Shown here: one piece after another, positions 47,758 through 60,142 of the stretch | Numbering within the stretch: position 1 is the stretch's first letter | How the letters are laid out: every line of letters begins with the position of its first letter | DNA from: Pontederia crassipes | Taxonomy: Eukaryota > Streptophyta > Magnoliopsida > Commelinales > Pontederiaceae | Assembly: GCA_030549335.1 (NCBI GenBank) | Contig: CM060189.1 | Coordinates: 52,236,917 to 52,300,916 of the forward strand | Length of the DNA stretch: 64,000 bases | Direction: 5' to 3' | Translations under genes and position numbers: made by a program | Notes under the pieces: model-generated | Database searches by the model: none | Seen by the model: the letters and a program-made list of their open reading frames with translations, nothing else | What the model was told of the DNA's origin: nothing

Positions 47758-50010
47758 TGTAACGCCCCCAAAATCGTCCCTCCTACCACGTAGGCAGTCA
47801 GATTGATCCTGAGAGCGCTACACTGTCTATTACGCTATTGACCATGACTATTCAACAAAATGGCATACATGGCATTGATATAATAAGAAATTATAATCAA
47901 AGATTTTAATGCGGAAGTTCAAACGATGAAAATGTTAAGAGACATGAATAATTAACATAATCTGAACAACATGAGAAGAGATAGTAGCTTTAAGAAGTTC
48001 AATGAACAGAAGATCATGATGTCTTTTAATGGAAGAAAATATGCGAAAAACATAATAAAACTTTGTTGGGCTTGTAACAATAGTCTATGTCATGTGCAGC
48101 ACTTCTTCAAGCTCCGCGTCCTCCAACATCTCGTTAATTAGCATTCTCACCTGCAAAATCCTAATGCAGGGGAATAGAATACCCATGAGCAAAGATGCCC
48201 AGTACAATAGCAAATAGATGGTGAAATAAGGATCAATGATAATCATAGAATAATATGTCATTGATGATCAATCGTATGCTCTGATCTCTATACATTGACT
48301 ATAAAGAGCCATACATCATGCTTCAACATTAATCATATCTGTGCCCTACTCTTTACTGTAACTATACTTTGTTTTTACATTACTCTCAATTATCTTTACA
48401 ATATCGTATTCCATATTTTACTTTACAATGTCTCTGTCATGCTATACAATATCTTACTTTGCATCTGCTTTATTATGAGTTGCATTACGTCTTTTACATT
48501 ACTGTAATATCCTTAAAGTTTGTTGTCTTATGCGAGCTCGACTCTATTAATTAGGATGCCAGAGGTGCCTCTCTGAATCTCTGATGCCAGTAAGTCCAAA
48601 AATGGGAAAAAGGGGTGGGTGTTAATACCTCACCCAATTCGAAATGTAAGTGGGAGAGAACCTACACCCAAGAACAGTGGTCAATTAAGAACATATATGT
48701 TCATTGTCTCCTCAGTTAACTACCTGTCCCTCTGGCACAATACTTTATTCTTTGAGGGAAGGAGTGTGACTAAAGCATCACCCTTCATTCGAGATACAGG
48801 TGGGAGAAAACCTGAAATTTCAGGAACAGTGGTCATTGAAGACTAGTAGTTTTATTGTCTCCTCAGCTAACTACCTATCCCACATTTGCTTTAACTCTGA
48901 TCTTTGCTCTATACTTTAGGGGTGGCACATAGTAATCTCATATATTTATCTTTACTTTATTTATCTTTGGTTATTATGCAATCTATGATTCAAGACTCAT
49001 CTGGGCGTTAATCTCTGTACAATAGGACTCAACCCATATAGGTGAACTGATTAAATCTCAAATTTATGATTTAAAATTAGAATCGATTCACTGTCTGAAT
49101 CGGTCGACCGTTTCTGGACCGGTCAATCATTTCTCTGGGTCGGCCGAGCCAATCTGTGGACTTGAACCGGTCGACCGTCCACTGTGAGACCGGTCGACCG
49201 GTATATTACCGTTCTAATATACCGGTCGACCGGTCCTCTTGGATCGGTCAACCTTCAGGTGTCATTGGATCGGTCGACCGTACTTGTGAGTCGGTCGACC
49301 GATCACTCAACTAAATCGGTCGACCGTTCTGGTGATCGGTCGACCGATAGCATGGTTTTACTAAAATGCGCATTGCGCACAGGATCGGTCGCCCGCTCAG
49401 AGGATCGGTAGACCGATTTCAAGGCTAAACCTGTCAGATAGTAAGTAGGTCGGTCGACCGCCCTGTGAGGCCAGTCGACCGATCGACAAGAACTCCGACG
49501 AGTTCTTCATAGGGATCGGTCGACCGTTTCTAAAATTCGTCGACCGGTCCCTACAATAAAACATGTCCGCCGAACTTCTTCTCCATCTCCAGTGGTCCTC
49601 CGGCCGTCCAACGGCAACGTTCACAATACGAAAAATATTGCTAACTACTTCAGGATTATGATGAATCAACTTAACGCATCAAATGACCCTTAGTTCGTCA
49701 TCTATGGGATTTAAACGCGAGAATACCTTTATTTTCGTTCAAATGAGTTTGCCGGTAATTCTCTCATCGTCCATCGATCACTGGTTGTCCTTGGCCGGTG
49801 CGGAAGGTGTGCCTAGTCTTTGCGCACATCGAGGGAGATCGCTATGCGTCGAAGGGTCGTCGTTTGTTGCCGATCAATATCGTGCTCTGTTATGCTCGTG
49901 CGTCGCTGCGGTCGCCGGTCGTCGATTCGGAGGAAGAGACGAAGGGGAGGTGATCGGCCGGGGTTCCAAGGGGGCGCAAGGGCGCTCCCCATTGTCCTTT
50001 TTATAGCTCC
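47758..50010 (-). mobile_element. Gypsy-like LTR F
   Basis: Begins TGTAACGCCCCC (47758), the LTR end shared by families D and E, followed by ATGCGGAAG (47910) and a CAAAATCCTAATGCAGGGG block (48157) in the same order as D and E. On the minus strand a TATA box (GCTATAAAAAGG, complement of about 50000-50010) fits minus orientation. Two units of about 149 bases with AACAGTGGTCA and TTGTCTCCTCAG lie at 48627-48895, and a dense GGTCGACC cluster lies at 49080-49540. Its other end is cut by the Copia LTR fragment that follows. Confidence 0.6.
49080..49545. repeat. GGTCGACC palindrome cluster in LTR F
   Basis: More than a dozen copies of CGGTCGACCG and close variants within about 460 bases, separated by 10-40 bases of ordinary sequence. 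Confidence 0.9.
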
Positions 50011-50019
50011 GACTGGCCC

Positions 50020-50262
50020 TTGGTCGGTTGGAGGCAAAACGATCGAGGTTGAGAAGACGCTTTAGAGCAAAGACGTATGTCAAGGTGTGACCGAACCCCG
50101 TCAACAAACTGTTCTGTGTTCTTGTTTCTGTCTTTCTCTCTTCCTCTTCTTCCTACTCTATTGTGAACTTAAGACGTATTTTGTAAAATCAACATTTTCT
50201 AAAAAATATCAATTCATCCCCCCTCCCCCCGCCCCCTCCTCTTGGTGCCTTGTGATCCAACA
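50020..50262 (+). mobile_element. Copia LTR end fragment
   Basis: The complement of 50030-50262 follows the start of the Copia LTR seen at 54025, 60143 and 63653. It has a TGTTGGATCACAAGGCACCA-like end, a GGGGGGATGAATTGATATTT stretch and the GTTGACGGGGTTCGGTCACA block. The terminal CCAACA at 50262 is intact; the other end is lost. Confidence 0.7.
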
Positions 50263-52065
50263 CATACAATAGAAGCATACGTAGAAAATAGCTTATCCTT
50301 GCATTTTTTTAAAGGGATTTATCCTTGCATTTCTTCTTTATTACTATGTATCTCCTAAGAGTTTCTTTATGACTCCTTCACCCTTATTTAATATTTGACA
50401 TCCATTCTTTATTTTTATTTTTACTTTACATTTTCTTGGAGTTGTTTCATAATTCTTTGGACATTCATTCATTTTTCTTCCATTCATTATCATATGATAT
50501 CATTGAGGGTTCAATATGACCTCACTTTTGTTAACTTTAACATATGACATTTTTCATCTTTACATTGGTAAATCTCAAATACCATTTAGGTTATGGAATT
50601 ATTTCTTGAGCAGTCTCAATCACCATAAGGTGAGACATTTACTTCTTATATTTACATTCAATACTTACTTTCACTAAGTTCATCACATAACATGCTTCAT
50701 CTTTTCTTAATCGTCATCATAAGATGACATCATTACATTGGTTAACTATGTTACAGAAAATCTCAAACACTTTTTGATTGATGATATTATTTCTTGAAGA
50801 AGTCTCAATCATCATAAGGTATTTACTTATTATTCATCTTTCACCTTTGCTTAATCGATGGCTCAGGACCACATCATTATAGTCAGGCCAATGACCCTAG
50901 GAAATCTCAAATACCCTTGTAGATTATGACATTATTTTCTGAGAAGTTTTAATCACCATAAGATGAAAGACATTTACATCTTAACATTAATGAGTGTTAA
51001 GGCATTTCCTTCAATTTCATATTTTATTAGGGTCATTCATACATCAAACATTCACATTATTTTTTTCTCATACTTTTGTCTAATTATAATTGAGTATGCA
51101 TTACGTGTATCTATGTGTCATATATAATCAATATACATTCATACGTAACATAAATGCATTAGAAACTATGTTTAAAATATCATCTAAGTCAATTTGCATT
51201 GGTCATGGCCGTGACTCATTGGTCACACCCCTGCAAGTGTTTGATCACGACCGTGGTCCTTGTAATTCACTATCGTTATAGTGCCTTGCGCCCTTCAGCC
51301 TCTCGCTCATGACTGTGTCTTGGTTGAATATAGTCGTGCCCAAACAATGTAACGATCATGACAGTAACGTCATGAGCATTATAGAGCCCATCTTTTCTCT
51401 TTGTTCAGCTTTTCCTCGCTCACAGTCATGACTTGGACAATCATGGTCGTGCCTGACTCATTCACGATTGTGATAGGTTTGTCATGATCGTGGTCGAGAG
51501 TCTTCTTCATCTGTTTTGGTCATGGTCCTTAGGAACCTAGCACGGTCGTGCAACTGTCCTGAAAGCCCAATTTTCAACTTGCAATTTTAAATGTTTTGAG
51601 GAAAAACTTTAGGAAATCATAAATATAATCTCTAATAATCTTAAAGGACATTCATATATATCTAATTGGCATATGACATAAATAAAATCATGAAAATCAT
51701 AAGAGAAATTAGGGTTCTTCTCTAAAACATACAAAATCATATATTTAAAGCATGATCATCATTTTCTAGACATATAAACATGTGAATCTTAACATGTAAT
51801 CAATATAGCCCTCGATCACAATCCCAAATAGGAACTAGGGTGTGCCTATGTCTCTCAATCCAAATATGAAATGCATTGAGTAAAGTTTTGTTCTTCCTCA
51901 CTATTGATCCTCTTTTTCTTGTCCATGTCCTCTTCCTCTTTATCCTCCTCTTTTCTTCATTCTCATCCTTCTTCTTCCTATAGGTTGCATCCATCATGTG
52001 GGGTAAGCAATAAGAAAAGAGAGGAGTGGAGAGTTTGGGAGCTTTTTATAAGGCCCTTGTAAAAA
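50263..52065 (-). mobile_element. Gypsy-like LTR fragment G
   Basis: AT-rich, with three units containing AAATCTCAAATACC and TCTCAATCACCATAAGG (about 50570, 50757 and 50900). A cluster of CACGACCGTGG/GGTCATGGCCGTGAC quasi-palindromes follows (51200-51545). A minus-strand TATA box (CTTATAAAAAGC, complement of about 52034-52045) suggests minus orientation. Neither LTR end is preserved. It resembles D and E in layout but is not the same family. Confidence 0.45.
51200..51545. repeat. CACGACCGTG-type quasi-palindrome cluster
   Basis: Repeated variants such as GGTCATGGCCGTGAC, ATCACGACCGTGGTCC and AGCACGGTCGTGC inside LTR fragment G. Confidence 0.75.
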
Positions 52066-53050
52066 AAAAAAGCTTAGAGTGTCCCTTGTCATCACCATCT
52101 CTCGTGTAAGGCTTAGAGTCTTTGTCCATCCCTACTTGCCTTTGTTCCTTCTTCGACTCCTTGCTTTGTTTATACTTCTTTTGATTGTCCATTTCCTTGG
52201 CCAACTTGGAGGATAGGGAGATTGCCTTGGTGCTTTTCAGGGCAGTTTCTAATATAGTGTTCTGATTGACCACATTAAATGTAAACCCCAACTTTCACTC
52301 GACATTCGCCTAGATGAAATTTTCTACAGCGTGGGTAATGATGTTGTCTCTTGTCATCACCATCTCTCTTGTAAGTCTTAGAGTCTTCATCCATCCTTTC
52401 TTGCCTTTGTTCCTTCTTGGACTCCTTGCTTTGTTTATACTTATTTTGAGTGTCCATTTCCTTGGACAACTTGGAGGATAGGTAGATTTCCTTGGCCATG
52501 ATTTCTAGATCACCACTCATAACATTCATCCTAAGGCGAGGGTTCAGTCGCTTGATGAAGTGATTGATTCTTACTCTCTCATCCTCCTTCATAGGATTAT
52601 ACCTTTCAAGTTCAAAAAAAACTATTAAGGTATTCATCCACTGGCATGCTTCCTTGTTGTAAATTCACGAACTCAGACTGTTTCTCCTCTCTAATGTGTG
52701 AAGAGAGGTAGTGATTCCTGAAGACTTTCTTGAAGTCCCTTCAAATGATCACATCTTCATTTTCGAACTGAGTTTTGGTAACTGATTTTCACCAATGATG
52801 AGCTTGATCAATCAACTGATGTGTAGCCAGATTGTCCCTATATTTGTCTGAAAAGTCCATGGCTTTGAACTTCTCAGTGATCATGTCAAGCTAAGCCTCT
52901 ACCTTGTATGGATCTCCATCCCCATTGTCTTCATTTATGCATAGTTATTATTTTCTTTTACATTGTTCCTTTCCCAATTGTTTCCTTACCTTCCACTGAT
53001 GATACCTGCCCCTCTTGATTCCTTCTCCCCTAAACAACTTGCAAGACCTT
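52066..53050 (-). pseudogene. Ty3/gypsy gag remnant with an internal duplication
   Basis: On the minus strand 52637-52275 reads LERYNPMKEDERVRINHFIK, then RLNPRLRMNVMSGDLE, a lysine-rich hinge, and YPRCRKFHLGEC, the start of a CCHC zinc knuckle. These are features of the gag of plant Ty3/gypsy elements. The hinge (SSKLSKEMDTQ...YKQSKESKKEQRQ) occurs again at 52240-52070, so about 260 bases were duplicated. Earlier gag sequence toward 53050 is broken by stops. It lies beside LTR E in the order and strand expected of a 5' LTR followed by gag. Confidence 0.78.
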
Positions 53051-54024
53051 CAAAACACTGAGAGACCGTGCTCGTGCTCGACACTACAATCGTGCTCGAA
53101 GTTTTGGACGTAAGGGAGGAGGATATGTAACTTACCAAAATTTTATTCCATCATGGGACAAAATCTCTTTTCGATGCTTTATGATTCTTCATTACACTTG
53201 ACCTTTCGCTGACTCTGTTGATTAATAAGAGTGACACATCAGCGGAAAACTTATAAAAATAAAATATTACAACCATTGAACATAAATGTAAAAGCTAAAA
53301 TAATAAGTAGAATAAAATTACATCACATATAGACATATAAAAGTCCATGCCATCCACATAACATAAAAGCTAATCATAAACTCTATAATAACAATATGCA
53401 CACGCCACCCAATCATTAGTCACATAGGATAATCGAGTACCTGTGAAAATCAACACAGGGAAGCAAACCCTCTTGTTAGCATAAAACTTAGTGTGATAAC
53501 ATTAATAGTAAGTCATAAGAATGATTCATCAAACATAAGCATGAAAAAAATACAATATCATATCATTTGAAATTTAATGATGTTATCACATGTAAACGAT
53601 GGTATGTGTGATTCGTTTTATGTAGATCTTTAACAGTTGATAATCTTGGATCGTGAAGATAAAAGTCAATATTGAAGGTCATTCATGAGATATTTCATCT
53701 TTCATTTGGAAAGACATTCATTTCATCCTTATTCCATTTCATTTTGTGTTAGTTGATAAAGTTCTTCCATTCATCTTTAACCATTTGTTTTATCTTTTCA
53801 TACAATTAAAAGAGCTCTTCACTTTTAGGCTATGACATGCAAACACGCAAACGTGTAGCTACTACCTATACCATACATGAGTAAGTGTAGGGATCCACGG
53901 TGGTGTCTCATAAATGGAGAGGATGACCTCACATAAAGCTAATAACATTCTCTAGAGATGGAGTGCCTCAATAAGGCTCATACAATGCTGATAACCTCTC
54001 AAAAAGTGCCTCACGCAAGGCTAA

Positions 54025-55222
54025 TTTAGGATCCCAAAGGACACCAAAAGGGGGGGTGAATTGGTGTTCAATCGAAAATGTCGATTTCACAAAAATTATC
54101 ACGGAAGCACAAAATCGATTCTTTAAAACCTTTTTAAAACAAAGCAATTCAGAGCACAAGCATAATATGAACGGGAGAGAGAGAAAAAATCAAACTCAAA
54201 GACACGGTGGTTGTTGATGAAGTTCGGCTACACCTTGGCCTATGTTCCCGCTCTGACTTCTCGACCTCGAGACCGTCGAAGATTTCACTAATCCCTTCCT
54301 TTGTTCCAAATGGGGTAAGGAAGAAAAGCCCTTTACACCACCACCTTTTCTTCACTTCGAGAGGTAAAATACACCTCTTCTCTAACGAAGCTTAATCTTT
54401 TCTCTCGCTCAAGAGGTAAGATTTTGAACATCTTTTACATAAGAGCTCTCTCAGTACTTTTCTAAAATATTTTTCTTTTTTACAAAGCTAAGCTCACAAG
54501 AGAAGAAGAGAAAAAGAAGAGAAAACTAAAATTGAAAACTTCAAGAAGAATGCCTTCTTTTGATAACTTGAAGTTTTTCTTCAAGACTTAGATGAGTGCA
54601 CTTTCTTCTGACTTTGGCACTCCTTTTATGGGCTTCTGCAAGTGAAAAAGTCGTCCAAAAATTATTCCATAATTTTTTCCTTCAAATTTGACCATTACTA
54701 TTCATTTGACTGAGAGGCCGGTCGACCGCTCATATGGACCGATCGACCGGTACACTTTCTTTTATGAAAAATGTGATCGTTGGCAAATTCTGCACTGTCC
54801 GGTCGACTTGTGTTTTGGACCGATCGACCGGTATAGTCTCGACATTCTGCTGGTTAAAATTGAACATTTTTTGCACAGACCAGTCGACCGATATTCTGGA
54901 CCGGTCGACCTATGTTCCTGACCGATCGACCTATTTTCCAGCCGACAGCTCGACCGCCCTACACTATTTTAAGCACAACTTTTTGCACAATTATCCAAAT
55001 GAGATGATATTTAATTCTATGGAAAGCTAACAAAATTATCTACAACTTTGATATTTATGATTAACCCAAAATCTAATAGGATCATAGTTAATTATTTAAT
55101 CAAAGTGTAGTGCATAAAGTTATCCCATTTTCTTTAAACTTTTTCAGCATTTTAACTTTAATCTTTCGAAGTTTGTATCATCAAAATATACTTTTATATA
55201 TCATTAAAACTTAGATCCAACA
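54025..55222 (-). mobile_element. Solo Copia LTR nested in LTR E
   Basis: 1198 bp with an exact 5-bp duplication GCTAA (54020-54024 and 55223-55227). Starts TTTAGGATCCC (mutated from TGTTGGATCC) and ends GATCCAACA. It matches the LTR at 60143-61371 throughout, including the GGTGGTTGTTGATGAAGTTC block, the TCGACCTCGAGACCG block and the GGTCGACC cluster (54715-54955). The minus-strand TATA box is CATAAAAGG (near 54628). No internal region remains. Confidence 0.9.
54715..54960. repeat. GGTCGACC cluster in the Copia solo LTR
   Basis: CCGGTCGACCG, CCGATCGACCGG and GACCGGTCGACC variants about 30-60 bases apart. The same region exists in the 60143 LTR at 60795-60985. Confidence 0.88.
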
Positions 55223-56868
55223 GCTAATACTCTCTAATATAAATAGGCAATGGGAACCCTCCATAATATCTTTTTTATCTTTATTAATATATTAACCCAT
55301 CTTTTTATCACAAGGGAATAATCAAGGCTTTAGGGAGCAAAGATTGGCTCCAAATTTTCATGAGAATCATATAAGGTGTAGTGGCAATCATGTGTACAAA
55401 TAATCAAAGCATATTCATTAACTTAGATCATAATTATTTCTTTATCCAACTTTTGGACACCTGTTAGGTTCAGCTATTCAGGAAAGGCTCATAGGTCATC
55501 CATTAGGTCAAGCGAATGCTCAATCAGATAAGCTTCGTTGATCATATGTTAGATCAATTGGACACCCATTCTGTTATTATCATTTGACCGTTCAAAGGCC
55601 ATATACGATTCGGACACCTGATAGGTCGCACAAAAAACTAATCTTCATTTGACAAAACCTGGAGATCCTCGACCCAAAGTTTTGAATGTTCGAAACTTCG
55701 ACCGATCGTTTGATCTGTCCAAATCATAAAAACATATGTTTTGGCTCATTATCATCGATCGGTCGGTATGAGTGCTCGGTCGAACTCAGCATAAAATGAA
55801 CGCTTTATTGGTAGATCGATCGTCCGATCTTAAAGCCACTACTTTCTATCGAGAGAAAATCGACGTCCAATCAGGGGACCGATCGTCTGTTCTGCTCGAC
55901 AGAGCCACAAGACATTGTGGTGCCCTTAAATTTCGAATCAATTTTTCACACAATAACATTCCTAGGCATAACTAACCTGTTCCTAACATTCATTCTCAAC
56001 CTAAGCATCATAAGAATTATAAAATCATACTTATGCCTTTAATATCACTTAGGATCCTAATATCATTATCATCTAAACATTATCATAGTTGGAGTAATAA
56101 TAACCTAAATCAAAGACATAGTACGTAGGAATCTTATGGATAAATTATCATCTAATTATCATAATTGTGACATCGCTTAAATGGTAATTTCAGCATGAAA
56201 ATAATTCTTTTCATAATCCATCAAGGCGACATGAAACATGGATATCAACTTATAATTCATAGGGCATGAGCTACTTACATTTAGCATGATCAGCCCATAT
56301 TTCTCCTTAAAACATGTAGAGCTGTCAGGAATTATACCATACGACTTAGATCCCGAATAACACACCTTTAAACGTGTTTGAGATTGGTTCTTTCGAAGTT
56401 CCACACCCTAATTGTTCTTGCTTCATCTTCATGTGTCCTTCATATTCTCAACACCACCTAAATCTCCTCCAAATTCCTCTGAGACTCAATGGAGTAGTAC
56501 AAAAATGACAAAAAAAAGAGAAAAATGAGATGATGAAAAGAGAAAGGGGAAAGGAGAGTGAATGTAGTATTTAATTGAGTATCAATTGGGGAGTTCTTGG
56601 TGTCTTCTGAGCCCAAGAAAACATGGATGAAGAGGTTACACAGATCTCTGGTGGCATAAATGAAAGAGGAAAAATTAAAATTGACTTCTTTTGTTTTCTT
56701 CCCATTATGCTCTTGGGCGCTCGCTTTAAGGAGCGGTCGTCCGATGTCCTGCATCTGTTTCAGCTGACTCTTGCAATTTTGGGCACCCACTCCATGACAC
56801 AAGTGTCTAGTGGGTCATCATTAGCAAAGTAAAAGTTTAAAATTTTCATGAAATTGTGGGGTGTTACA

Positions 56869-57806
56869 AAGGACATAGCAAAGCTTAGGGAGGAGGGTCA
56901 CTACAAGGCCATCTGTTATGTTTCGGAAGGTACAAAGAAGCCTAACTACTTGTAGGATTATGTAGCAAATTAATTTAGAGACATGATGCAATTGTAGTGC
57001 AATTACGTACATATATGTTGGACAACAATTAGTTACATCTATTGTTGGGGACATTTTAATAGAGGGAAAAATAAAATAAAAATGAAATAGTGGCAAAAAA
57101 CTTTCCTCCATTGTTAGTCTTTGGCTAATAAGAATACCTTCTCTTCCTCTCTTGCTTGGAGTCCTTGTACTCTAAACCATCTCTTTCTTTCTCTTTCCTC
57201 TATTTACATTGTTATAAACATGCGAGCTTTTTCACATGATGTGTCTATGGCCATCAAAACTTTTCCTCTATCCATAATCTCAACAATGAGCAAAGGGCAT
57301 CACTCCGATCTTCCACAACAAGAACCCTAGATTTGGTGTGTTCCAGTCACTTGAACATCATAAAATAGAGAGATCTGGGTGATTGTCTCAAATTGTTGGA
57401 TGCAAGTTAAGTTGGGTTGCGTCTTCCAAGGCCCAACAATTTAGTGTTTTCATTTAGAGCACAAGATCTGCCTGCATGTTATTTGAAGAATTGTTATCAA
57501 GAAATCATCACAAACAAAATCCATGGAGAAGGAATCAGGTGGTCAAGAATGAAAGAGTCAAACTACAACATATACTTATGATATGAAATTGAAAGTCTCC
57601 ATAATTGCGACAGATGATAAGAAGGATGTTCTAGCAAAGTTCGAGGACCAAGGTAGTGTTGTGTGACTTCCAATTGATCCATTTACAAGATCGCAGGTAA
57701 AATAACTTCACGTTGCAGTACAAAATCACTTATAAAGTGGACGTACAAATTTGGATCAATTCAACTCCTTATTGTGTTACAAATTGGATCGTGTGAAGAG
57801 TTAATC
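56869..57806. other. Unassigned sequence, probably old retroelement DNA
   Basis: No ORF with a recognisable product. Phrases such as GACAGATGATAAGAAGGATG look coding-like but stops are frequent. Nothing firm can be named. Confidence 0.4.
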
Positions 57807-58800
57807 TGTCACGACCCCAGTTTAAACCTTAGTTTAACTCGTAAGCCACGACGTAATACGATTGATCAAGTTCTTATAGAGGAAGCATCATTGCTATGAG
57901 TTTAAATACAAGTGGGTTGTGAACAATGGTGTGATAACCTTATTTCACATGTAGAAACATGTGAAATAAGGTTATAATTTTGATATAGAAAACAGAAAGG
58001 GCGACCCGGAATAATTGACTCATAACTTTTGATATAGAAATCCAATTAACCTGATTCTAGATCCTATGGAAACATTTAGGGTTCATCCTACGAAATTTCA
58101 TAATTTTTGAAGCACTCTACGATGCCGAGAACATGTTGACAACTTTCGGATAGGGTTTGGTGTCTAGCAAAGAGGAAACTTCATGTAGGTGAACTAGAGT
58201 TTGATCCACACCACACGAACATGAACATGAAAGTAGAAGAAAATCTTGGAGACTCGAAAGAATAAATTTTCATTTGAATTTCATAGGGATAATTCATAAA
58301 GAATGAGTACACAACTTACCTAGATAAAACCCTAGCAAAAAACCCTTGATTTGTTGTTGAAATCCCTCTTTCCCCTTTTGTTTTTACTTCCTTTCCTTGC
58401 TACCCTCTTCAGCCGAGTTTCATGTGATTAGGGTAGATGGCCAGGTGATAAGTAAATGGCTTACATTTCCTTTATTTGTTTTATTTATTCATTTACTTAA
58501 GGCATTGCATGTAAATAAGAAACTACCCCCAATTTGGATTCAAAGAAAATATTTAGGAAAATAAATTTTCAAAGAATCGAAATCTAATATTTTGTCCGAA
58601 GAACAAAATCGATCATTTTTCTGATTTTCCAATTTTGCACTATCATTTAGCTTAAGTAAGACTTTACCTAAAAAATATTAAAAATCATATTTAACATACT
58701 TTCATATATAGGAACAATATCGGGACTTTAATTTTCTAAATTCTAATATTTTTTAAAAGTCATTTTTCCTTGTCCTTAGTCATTTGTCATCAATTTCAGG
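57807..58800 (-). mobile_element. Internally deleted fragment of LTR family B
   Basis: Starts TGTCACGACCCCAGTTTAAA, the complement of the LTR B end. The stretch 58540-58800 (ATTCAAAGAAAATATTTAGG, TTTTGTCCGAAGAACAAAAT) matches the complement of 11000-11260. The middle of the LTR is missing. A perfect 19-bp hairpin lies at 57934-57975. Confidence 0.65.
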
Positions 58801-59370
58801 TGTTGGATTTTATGGAGTTAATGAACATATGCTCACACACTTATCATAATCATATCAATCAATAATATATGATTAAATTATATAAACTTAGGTGGATCAA
58901 GTCATGGATATTACATAATCTATTGGGCCTAAATAATTTATGATTTTTTTAGAATTAATTTAATATGGAATATGTTGCTTAGGGTTGTAATAAAAGTTAA
59001 GTCGGTTATTTTAAAAAGTTAGTTAAGTTACTTGTAGGCTAAGTTATGGTCTTTTCTTGCATCCCAAATTTTGATTTCTAAGGTCTATAAATACTTGTAC
59101 TTGTTATTGTTTTTGACATCATTGCATTGATTGAAATTTGGCTTAATTGCTTTTGTTGTGAGCGAACTCCTACAATCCATTTTTTGTGAACTTCTACTAT
59201 TAATTATAAGATAATCTTGTGATTAAATCCATCAATCTATAATATTAATTGCTTTATTTATTGATAATCTTGAAGTTGATATTCCTTCACATAAAATTCG
59301 TTTTGATCTTGTTCCTCATTATTCTCATTTATTATTTCGATCACTTAAAGCATTGTTCTTTATTATCGTA
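58801..59370 (+). mobile_element. Probable 5' LTR of a further element
   Basis: Starts TGTTGGATTTTATGG and holds a TATA box (TCTATAAATACTTG, 59083). It is followed at about 59373 by TTGATGTCAAAGCC, close to the Met-tRNA primer site TTGGTATCAGAGCC. The exact end is unclear and no second LTR is in the window. Confidence 0.45.
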
Positions 59371-60142
59371 TTAGTTGATGTCAAAGCCATTATTTTCTTG
59401 TTGTCTTTAATCAACTTATCTCCTATATTAGTTTGTTAAAAAAAAGTCTTTCTAATCTTCTCTTTAAACCCAAGTCATCTTATTTGCTCTTATCTCTAGT
59501 TCATTTTTTTCCTTTTGGTGACTTTTGATTTGATAGCTCTTATAGTTTTTTACGGTCTAAAAAAATCACAAAAAAAATATGAAAAAAAGAAAAAAAAACT
59601 AAAAAGGAAAGGTGCAAGAAAGGGGAAAGAGGAAAAACAAAAAAAAAAACATCTGTGAAAAGGAAAAAAATAATCAATCTAATCAAAATAATAATCCATC
59701 ATTTTATCCTAATTATAGCAAGTTCTTCATGATTTAATAAAGGACTTAAGTCATAAAATCAAGGTTTCATATATCTCATTGTCATAAACGTCATAATAAG
59801 TCAACTTGGGGTCAAACCATTCACTTTTTCAAAATCATAAATCATTTTAACAATAACTGTGGGAAGCTCAATCATGCTTAAGAGGCATAAAAATCACATT
59901 AAAAAGCATATTAAGTCGTTGAACATTTATGGATCATTATCCAAACACGTAAGAATAGAAAAATAACGTAATTTGACTCTTCTTTCTCAATCATCGTAAG
60001 AGCATTTAATCTTCAATCAAGAATCATCATTTCAAAGATCAAAGAAGCTCTAAGCATGTACTTTCAGAAAATCACATTTCATGACAAAGATTGCATTATA
60101 CACATCTTTTTAGAAATTTTCAATTCCTTTCATTGTTCCTTC
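59371..60142 (+). other. Leader-like sequence of the preceding element
   Basis: T-rich then A-rich (long A runs at 59575-59660), no gene. Cut by the Copia element at 60143. Confidence 0.4.

Larger units (their letters stand above)
53126..56868 (-). mobile_element. Gypsy-like LTR E, probably the 5' LTR of the gag remnant
   Basis: Bounded by TGTAACTTACC (53126) and GTGGGGTGTTACA (ending 56868). Without the nested Copia solo LTR it is about 2.5 kb. Shared blocks with LTR D: GTGACACATCAGCGGAA, AAAGTCCATGCCAT, GTACCTGTGAAAATCAACAC and TTTAGGGAGCAAAGATTGGC. On the minus strand it starts TGTAACACCCCAC, the usual start of plant gypsy LTRs. No clear tRNA primer site follows its end. GA-rich sequence on the plus strand beside 53126 could instead be a polypurine tract of an opposite-strand element, so orientation is not fully settled. 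Confidence 0.62.
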
